Below are positions 7,193-10,749 of a DNA stretch of 10,749 nt, piece after piece. The notes beneath the pieces are model-generated. The model ran no database searches. It was given only the letters and a program-made list of their open reading frames with translations, and was not told the origin of the DNA. Origin of the DNA: Bog-756 sp036511155 (GTDB taxonomy: Bacteria; Actinomycetota; Acidimicrobiia; Acidimicrobiales; RAAP-2); the NCBI GenBank assembly GCA_036511155.1, contig DATCCR010000122.1, positions 1 through 10,749 of the forward strand. The letters run 5' to 3'. Positions within the stretch are counted from its first letter, which is position 1. Each line of letters opens with the position of its first letter. The position numbers and the translations under genes are program-made.

Positions 7193-8064
7193 ATCGGCCC
7201 GGCCCGTCCGCCGATGCCGGCGTCGTCTAGGCGGGCGAGCAGTTGGTACTCGGGCTCGAGCACCTCGCGCAGCCGGTCGGTCTGGGCCGGGGTCAGCGTC
7301 GAGCGGCTCCCGGTGGCCCGGGCCCGGTGGACGGCCAGAGGCACCTCGAGGCGGGTGGAGAGCGCCGCCAGCCCTTCGGCGTAGCGTTCGGTGAAGTACA
7401 CCGCCGAGCACGCGGCCACCCGCTCGGCCGCCGCCGACACGTCGAGCGCCGTGGAGAAGGTGTGCAGCTGACTGAGCAGGTGGCGGGGCGGCACCCGGTC
7501 GAGGAAGGCGTCGAAGCCGTCGAGGGCGATCCGACGTTCGCGCTCGTTCACCCGGCCCGGGGTGTCCGGCGTGTCCCCCACCACCAGGTAGTCGAAGTAC
7601 GAGTGGACCCGGGACACCGGGTCGCGCAGCACGGTCACCGTAAAGGTCCCCTCCGGCAGCGGCTGATCCTCGACCGGTCGGTGGGCCCGGCCGAAGAAGT
7701 AGGCGCCCTCGGCCAGGAGCTTGCGATGGATGGACACGAAGGCGTAGCCCCCGCTCACCGTGCGGGGCAGCCGGGCGGCGTTGATCCGGTGCCACACGGC
7801 CATCGGGTCCTCGCCCCCGAGGGCCAGGAAGCTCAGGAACATGCTGGTACCGGCCGTCTTGCGGATGTGGTGGAGGTAGACCCGTCGCGACCCGTCGGGC
7901 AACCGGTAGCCGGCGGCCAGTCGGCGGTAGGTCGGGTCGAGGCGCATGTCGGCCACGTCGCGCAGGCCGCGTGCACCCCGTACGGTCGACCGCCACCCGC
8001 GGACCAACCGGCTGGAGGACCGCTTGACGGCCGTCGGATCCCCTGCTCCCTCCCGGCCGGCCAT
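7189..8064 (-). CDS. PAPS-dependent sulfotransferase (Sulfotransfer_2-like)
   Basis: 291 residues from the ATG whose A is at 8064. The 5'-phosphosulfate loop is IRKTAGTS (residues 67-74), equivalent to the PKTGGTS/PKTAGTS motif. The 3'-phosphate site is VTVLRDPVSRVHSYF (143-157), with R147 and S155 at the normal eight-residue spacing. These motifs are diagnostic of PAPS sulfotransferases. The HHIRKTAGTS form and moderate length resemble the carbohydrate 2-O/HNK-type group, so the likely job is sulfation of a polysaccharide or glycolipid. The first ~40 residues are basic and look disordered; no signal peptide or membrane segment is seen, so it probably acts in the cytoplasm on lipid-linked or nascent sugars. 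Met40 (7947) is an alternative start. A -10-like TACGTT seven bases before the ATG would make the mRNA leaderless and supports 8064. It is convergent with the LuxR-type gene and divergent from the FkbH-like gene. Acceptor unknown. Confidence 0.87.
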   Translation of the reverse strand: MAGREGAGDPTAVKRSSSRLVRGWRSTVRGARGLRDVADMRLDPTYRRLAAGYRLPDGSRRVYLHHIRKTAGTSMFLSFLALGGEDPMAVWHRINAARLPRTVSGGYAFVSIHRKLLAEGAYFFGRAHRPVEDQPLPEGTFTVTVLRDPVSRVHSYFDYLVVGDTPDTPGRVNERERRIALDGFDAFLDRVPPRHLLSQLHTFSTALDVSAAAERVAACSAVYFTERYAEGLAALSTRLEVPLAVHRARATGSRSTLTPAQTDRLREVLEPEYQLLARLDDAGIGGRAGPI

Positions 8065-8070
8065 CCGGAC

Positions 8071-8076
8071 AACGTA
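8071..8076 (-). promoter_or_regulatory. -10-like hexamer (TACGTT) for a leaderless sulfotransferase mRNA
   Basis: On the minus strand TACGTT is followed by six bases and then the ATG, so the expected transcription start falls on the A of the start codon. The -35 position (about 8094-8100) holds no TTGACA-like sequence and overlaps the beginning of the G run. Confidence 0.35.
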
Positions 8077-8096
8077 CCCTGTGCCCTCGCCCGGCC

Positions 8097-8105
8097 GGGG
8101 GGGGG
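8097..8105. repeat. Homopolymer run of nine G in the divergent promoter region
   Basis: Nine consecutive G (C on the minus strand), flanked by CCGGCC and CCGG, between the sulfotransferase and FkbH-like genes. It lies at or just upstream of the expected -35 position of the sulfotransferase promoter and about 30 bases upstream of the FkbH -35. The run length is directly seen; any effect on expression is inference. Such runs are also common places for sequencing error. Confidence 0.8.
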
Positions 8106-8134
8106 CCGGTCCCCGTGTGCGGACCCCCGGCCCG

Positions 8135-8164
8135 TTGAGCCGGCGGGACCCCCTGTGGGATACT
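8135..8164 (+). promoter_or_regulatory. Sigma70-type extended -10 promoter giving a leaderless FkbH mRNA
   Basis: A -35 TTGAGC (8135-8140) is separated by 18 bases from a -10 GATACT (8159-8164), which is preceded by TGG and so forms an extended -10. The expected start, about seven bases later, is the G of the GTG at 8171. No ribosome binding site is visible before that GTG, as expected for a leaderless transcript. Confidence 0.5.
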
Positions 8165-8170
8165 CGGCCG

Positions 8171-10066
8171 GTGGCAGGCACGGGTTCGGGGTCAGGGGCA
8201 CCGGCCGGAGCGCGGCCCGACGGGCCGTTGTCGGCACCCGTCAAACTGGTCATCTGGGACCTGGACGACACCTTCTGGCAGGGCACGCTGAGCGAGGGAC
8301 CGGTCGTCATCGACCCGGCCCGGGCCGACCTGGTCCGCACGCTCAACCGCCGGGGCATCGTGAGCGCCATCTGCTCGAAGAACGACCTGGAGCCGGTCCG
8401 GGCCGAGCTCGAGCGGATCGGCCTGTGGGAGGAGTTCGTATTCGCCCGGGTCGACTGGACCCCGAAGGGCCCACGGGTGGCCGGGATCATCGAGGACGCC
8501 CAGCTCCGGGCTCCGAACGTCCTCTTCCTCGACGATCTGCCGTCGAACCTCGGCGAGGCCGTGCACTTCGCCCCCGGCCTGCAGACAGCCGGGCCGGAGC
8601 TGATCGACGGACTCCTCGACCGGCTGGAACTGGCCGGCAAGGACGACTCGGACCTGTCGCGGCTGCGCCAGTACCAAGTGCTCGAGCGCAAGCTGTCCGA
8701 CCGGGGGTCGACCGAGGGGTCGAACGAGGAGTTCCTCCGGTCGTGCGACATCCGGGTGCGGATCCACGAGGACGCGGCAGCCGAGGCGGACCGCCTCCAC
8801 GAACTCACCCTGCGCACCAACCAGATGAACTTCACCAAGCGGCGGCCGGACCGCGAGGCGTTCGGCGCCATGCTGGCCGACCCGTCGGTGGTGTCGGGCT
8901 TCGTCGAGGTGACCGACCGCTACGGCGACTACGGGATCTGTGGCTTCTACGCCCTCGACCGCACCACGGGCCGGCTCACCGACTACCTCTTCTCGTGTCG
9001 GATCCTCAACATGGGCGTCGAGCAGTGGCTCTACGAGCGCCTCGGCCGGCCCGACCTCGAGGTGGTGGGAGACGTGGTCGCGGGGCTCGACGATCCGGTC
9101 GCCATCGACTGGATCACGCTCGACGACGGGACGCCGGAGGCATCGCGTCCGTCGGACGACGGGGGCCGGGCCGAGCGCGTCGGGCGGATCCTCATCGTGG
9201 GCGGGTGCGACCTCAGCACCACCGCCGACTTCCTGGGTGGCGACATCGCCACCGAGTTCGCCCACCCCGGCCCGACGGGCGCCTTCGTCCACGCCGGCCA
9301 CACCGAGACCCTGCGGCTGTCGGCGGAGGGACTGTCGGCCCACCAGGAGGCCGTCCTCGCCCGGCTCCCCATCGTCGACCGGGACACCTACCGGTCGGCC
9401 ACGGTGGTCGACCCCCACTACGACGTGCTGGTCCTCAGCGTCCTGACCGACTACACCCAGGGCCTCTACCGCCACCGCACGACCGGACTGGTGGTGCCGT
9501 GGAACCAGTTCAACGTCGACGTCACCGACCCGGCCAATCGCGAGCGGCTGGTCCAGCGCCACACCCGCGAGTCACTCGACGACGCGTGGTTCGCCTGGTT
9601 CGGCGAGGAGTTCGAGTCCATCGGCGGGATCACACCCGAACGGTTCCAGGAGAACATCGCCTGGTTGGCCGGGGCCATCCCCGACCACGCGAGCCTGATC
9701 CTGGTCAACGGGGCGGAGTTCCCCCTCGACAACCCGAAGGAGCCGGACCGCCACCTGCACCACGAGGCGATGAACGCCGCCCTCGATGAGGTGGTGGCCA
9801 CCCTGCCCAACGCCAGGGTGTGCGACGTGCGGACCTTCATCGTCGGCCCGGACGACTTCACCGACCACCTCCGCCACTACCGCCGTCGCAGCTACCTCAC
9901 CATGGCCGAGGAGATCCGCAGTGCCGGGGCGGCCGCACTCGAGGTCCAGCCCGAGTCGTGGGCGACCAAGCTGTACGGGAAGACCTACCGGTTCGCCGGC
10001 CGGCGCAAGCTCGACGTGGGGCGCCTGGCCGGCAAGGTCCGGGGGTCGTCCGCCGGCAAGGGCTGA
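8171..10066 (+). CDS. FkbH-like HAD-IIIC family protein with additional C-terminal SGNH-like domain
   Basis: 631 residues from the GTG at 8171. The N-terminal HAD domain has WDLDDTFWQGTL with D30 and D32, CSKND with K70, and FLDDLPSN with D121/D122. The central part, RLHELTLRTNQMNFTKRR and then DYLFSCRILNMGVEQW, is the FkbH signature. Characterised FkbH enzymes dephosphorylate 1,3-bisphosphoglycerate and load glyceryl units onto carrier proteins. From about residue 338 a second alpha/beta domain follows: ILIVGGCDLS (340-349), a middle strand DVLVLSVLTDY, NGAEFP, and a late DDFTDHLRHY (561-570). This looks like an SGNH-hydrolase-like fold, but the classic GDS(L) and Asp-x-x-His motifs are not exact. 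No PKS or obvious acyl carrier protein is nearby, and the setting is polysaccharide genes, so glyceryl or other acyl decoration of a glycan is an inference. The frame is open far upstream, but that part is the opposite-strand sulfotransferase. FkbH call is strong; C-terminal domain tentative. Confidence 0.87.
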   Translation: MAGTGSGSGAPAGARPDGPLSAPVKLVIWDLDDTFWQGTLSEGPVVIDPARADLVRTLNRRGIVSAICSKNDLEPVRAELERIGLWEEFVFARVDWTPKGPRVAGIIEDAQLRAPNVLFLDDLPSNLGEAVHFAPGLQTAGPELIDGLLDRLELAGKDDSDLSRLRQYQVLERKLSDRGSTEGSNEEFLRSCDIRVRIHEDAAAEADRLHELTLRTNQMNFTKRRPDREAFGAMLADPSVVSGFVEVTDRYGDYGICGFYALDRTTGRLTDYLFSCRILNMGVEQWLYERLGRPDLEVVGDVVAGLDDPVAIDWITLDDGTPEASRPSDDGGRAERVGRILIVGGCDLSTTADFLGGDIATEFAHPGPTGAFVHAGHTETLRLSAEGLSAHQEAVLARLPIVDRDTYRSATVVDPHYDVLVLSVLTDYTQGLYRHRTTGLVVPWNQFNVDVTDPANRERLVQRHTRESLDDAWFAWFGEEFESIGGITPERFQENIAWLAGAIPDHASLILVNGAEFPLDNPKEPDRHLHHEAMNAALDEVVATLPNARVCDVRTFIVGPDDFTDHLRHYRRRSYLTMAEEIRSAGAAALEVQPESWATKLYGKTYRFAGRRKLDVGRLAGKVRGSSAGKG

Positions 10067-10159
10067 GGGAGCTGCTGAGTGAGCCGGGGGGCAGACCCGA
10101 CGGCCGGTCGGTCGTGTCTCGCGGGAGCCTCGGCACACAGATCCCGCGTTCGACGTCCG

Positions 10160-10181
10160 GTGGTATCAGATCTGATACCAC
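10160..10181. repeat. Perfect 22-bp palindrome
   Basis: GTGGTATCAGA is followed directly by its exact reverse complement, centred between 10170 and 10171. As RNA it could fold into a 9-bp stem with a GATC loop. The TGGTAT...ATACCA arms resemble the half-sites of GntR-family operators in general form, and the AT-rich core contrasts with the surrounding GC-rich DNA. A short T run (ATTTTC) lies about ten bases downstream on the plus strand, too far for a standard intrinsic terminator. Its place between two converging 3' ends is unusual for an operator. Confidence 0.85.
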
Positions 10182-10210
10182 GACAGGCCATTTTCTGAAT
10201 TGGGTGACCG

Positions 10211-10250
10211 GGACGGACGGGGACGATCCGGGACGGACCGGGACGGCGGG
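10211..10250. repeat. Four-unit 10-bp tandem repeat
   Basis: Four consecutive decamers begin with GGACG: GGACGGACGG, GGACGATCCG, GGACGGACCG and GGACGGCGGG. The period equals about one helical turn. The repeat is noncoding and degenerates on both sides. Confidence 0.7.
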
Positions 10251-10275
10251 CAGGCTCGGACGGCGATCGGATCCG

Positions 10276-10310
10276 GGGCCGGGCACCGGCGGGCGCGCTT
10301 CGCCCGGCCC
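10276..10310 (-). terminator. GC-rich hairpin downstream of the YdcF-like gene, possible terminator
   Basis: GGGCCGGGC (10276-10284) pairs perfectly with GCCCGGCCC (10302-10310); a nested alternative stem is CGGGCG/CGCCCG (10290-10306). It begins about ten bases after the minus-strand stop. There is no U run on the minus strand, so it would be a stem-only element. Confidence 0.35.
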
Positions 10311-10320
10311 AGGCGCCCGG

Positions 10321-10749
10321 CTAGCAGCTGGTGTGGACGATGAACGCCTTGGCCAGGGCCGCCCACTCGTAGGCGACGTCATAGAGCAGGGTGCCGCCGT
10401 GGGCCGACACCGGCACCACCACCAGGCGCATGTCGCTGCACCGGCGGAAGAGGAGCCGGGCCCGGGTGGCCTGGTCCCGCTCGGGAACCATCAGCATCGA
10501 CGTCCAGTGGTGCTGGGCGGCCAGACGGGTCCCGTACTCCACCTCGCCCCGGGTGTTCAGCGGATTGGCCCGGAAACAGATGACCCGGACACCGCCTTTG
10601 GCCGTCGGGCACGGGACCGGCGGGTACCCGCCCCGCGACACCACGACCACCGGCGCGTACCCGGCCTCGGCCAGCGACAGGCCCTCCTTGGCCCGCAGCT
10701 GCCCGGGGTCGCCCCCGAGGGCCAGGATGGCGTCGACCTTGGCCGGCAT
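10321..10749 (-). CDS. YdcF/DUF218 family protein, C-terminal part (reaches right edge)
   Basis: 142 codons are visible on the minus strand, ending at TAG (10321-10323). The sequence reads VDAILALGGD near the N-terminal side, then VVVVSRGG, NTRGEVEYGTRLA and VPERDQATRARLLFRR. Strand-loop patterns of this kind (LGG, S-GG, NT-E, and an RA helix following a strand) mark the DUF218/YdcF/SanA/ElyC superfamily, a Rossmann-like fold linked to envelope or peptidoglycan functions but poorly defined biochemically. The usual NT-x-EN and final His motif are modified here (NTRGE, PERDQATRA). An ATG sits exactly at the window edge, so this Met may be internal; many relatives have an N-terminal membrane segment that would lie beyond the edge. 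The C-terminus ends in Cys (HTSC). It converges on the FkbH-like gene; a link to the polysaccharide locus is not shown. Confidence 0.72.
   Translation of the reverse strand: MPAKVDAILALGGDPGQLRAKEGLSLAEAGYAPVVVVSRGGYPPVPCPTAKGGVRVICFRANPLNTRGEVEYGTRLAAQHHWTSMLMVPERDQATRARLLFRRCSDMRLVVVPVSAHGGTLLYDVAYEWAALAKAFIVHTSC

Larger units (their letters stand above)
10067..10320. other. Convergent intergenic region
   Basis: About 254 bases between the 3' ends of the FkbH-like gene and the YdcF-like gene, with no coding evidence. It holds the perfect palindrome at 10160-10181, an AT-rich patch to about 10200, a 10-bp tandem repeat at 10211-10250 and a GC-rich hairpin at 10276-10310. Confidence 0.6.

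Noticed and set aside
7946..8170. Upstream extension of the FkbH-like protein
   Set aside because: This part overlaps the opposite-strand sulfotransferase and its promoter region, has no family similarity, and the promoter at 8135-8164 points to a start at 8171.
8065..8871. Upstream extension of the sulfotransferase on the minus strand
   Set aside because: It would run through the divergent promoter region and antisense to the FkbH HAD domain, with no sulfotransferase-like sequence.
7243..9789. 848-codon plus-strand open frame spanning the sulfotransferase and FkbH region
   Set aside because: It is antisense to one solid gene and out of frame with another, is dominated by Arg, Gly and Pro, and has no recognisable domain.
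10160..10181. Palindrome as a parS or dif chromosome site
   Set aside because: It does not resemble the known parS consensus (TGTTTCACGTGAAACA type), and dif sites are not perfect palindromes of this form.
10160..10196. Palindrome plus T run as a standard intrinsic terminator
   Set aside because: The stem is short and AT-containing, and the T run lies about ten bases away and is only four bases long.

Overview
The window is very GC-rich (roughly 70%), uses GTG starts freely, has tightly packed and overlapping genes, and shows several apparently leaderless promoters. Together with the protein types this suggests a high-GC Actinomycetota genome. An Acidimicrobiia-like lineage is plausible, but that is an impression, not a demonstrated assignment. 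No rRNA, tRNA, transposase, integrase or CRISPR array is visible.

The theme is biosynthesis and decoration of a cell-surface polysaccharide. At the left edge, on the minus strand, is the N-terminus of a Wzz/chain-length-determinant-like membrane protein (1-246, cut by the edge). A ~490-base divergent region follows, with a possible structured RNA leader (about 551-634). It leads into a plus-strand operon: a membrane FlaA1/WbpM-type UDP-GlcNAc 4,6-dehydratase (739-2793), a UDP-N-acetylhexosamine 6-dehydrogenase of the WecC/WbpA type (2846-4111), a GalE/WbpP-type NDP-sugar 4-epimerase (4119-5051) and a PAP2-fold membrane protein with degenerate catalytic motifs (5048-5698). The last three are spaced or overlapped in a way that implies translational coupling.

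Next is a regulator, 5864-7192, whose order appears to be degenerate GGDEF-like, degenerate receiver-like, then a LuxR/NarL helix-turn-helix. It converges on a minus-strand PAPS-dependent sulfotransferase (7189-8064); the two genes share a CTAG in which both stop codons lie. The sulfotransferase is divergent from an FkbH-like HAD-family protein (8171-10066) that carries an additional C-terminal SGNH-like domain. The 106-base divergent region holds a good extended -10 promoter whose expected start coincides with the FkbH GTG, a -10-like hexamer seven bases before the sulfotransferase ATG, and a run of nine G near the expected -35 of the sulfotransferase promoter.

Beyond FkbH a ~250-base convergent intergenic stretch contains a perfect 22-bp palindrome, a four-unit 10-bp tandem repeat and a GC-rich hairpin. 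The right edge is the C-terminal part of a YdcF/DUF218-type protein on the minus strand (10321-10749, cut by the edge).

Working model (inference): the dehydratase, dehydrogenase and epimerase supply a 6-deoxy-4-keto amino sugar branch and a uronic-acid amino sugar such as UDP-GlcNAcA/UDP-GalNAcA. The Wzz-like protein controls polymer length, and the sulfotransferase and FkbH/SGNH protein add sulfate and possibly acyl substituents, giving an anionic exopolysaccharide or capsule. The GGDEF-like/REC-like/LuxR protein is the only visible candidate for local control.
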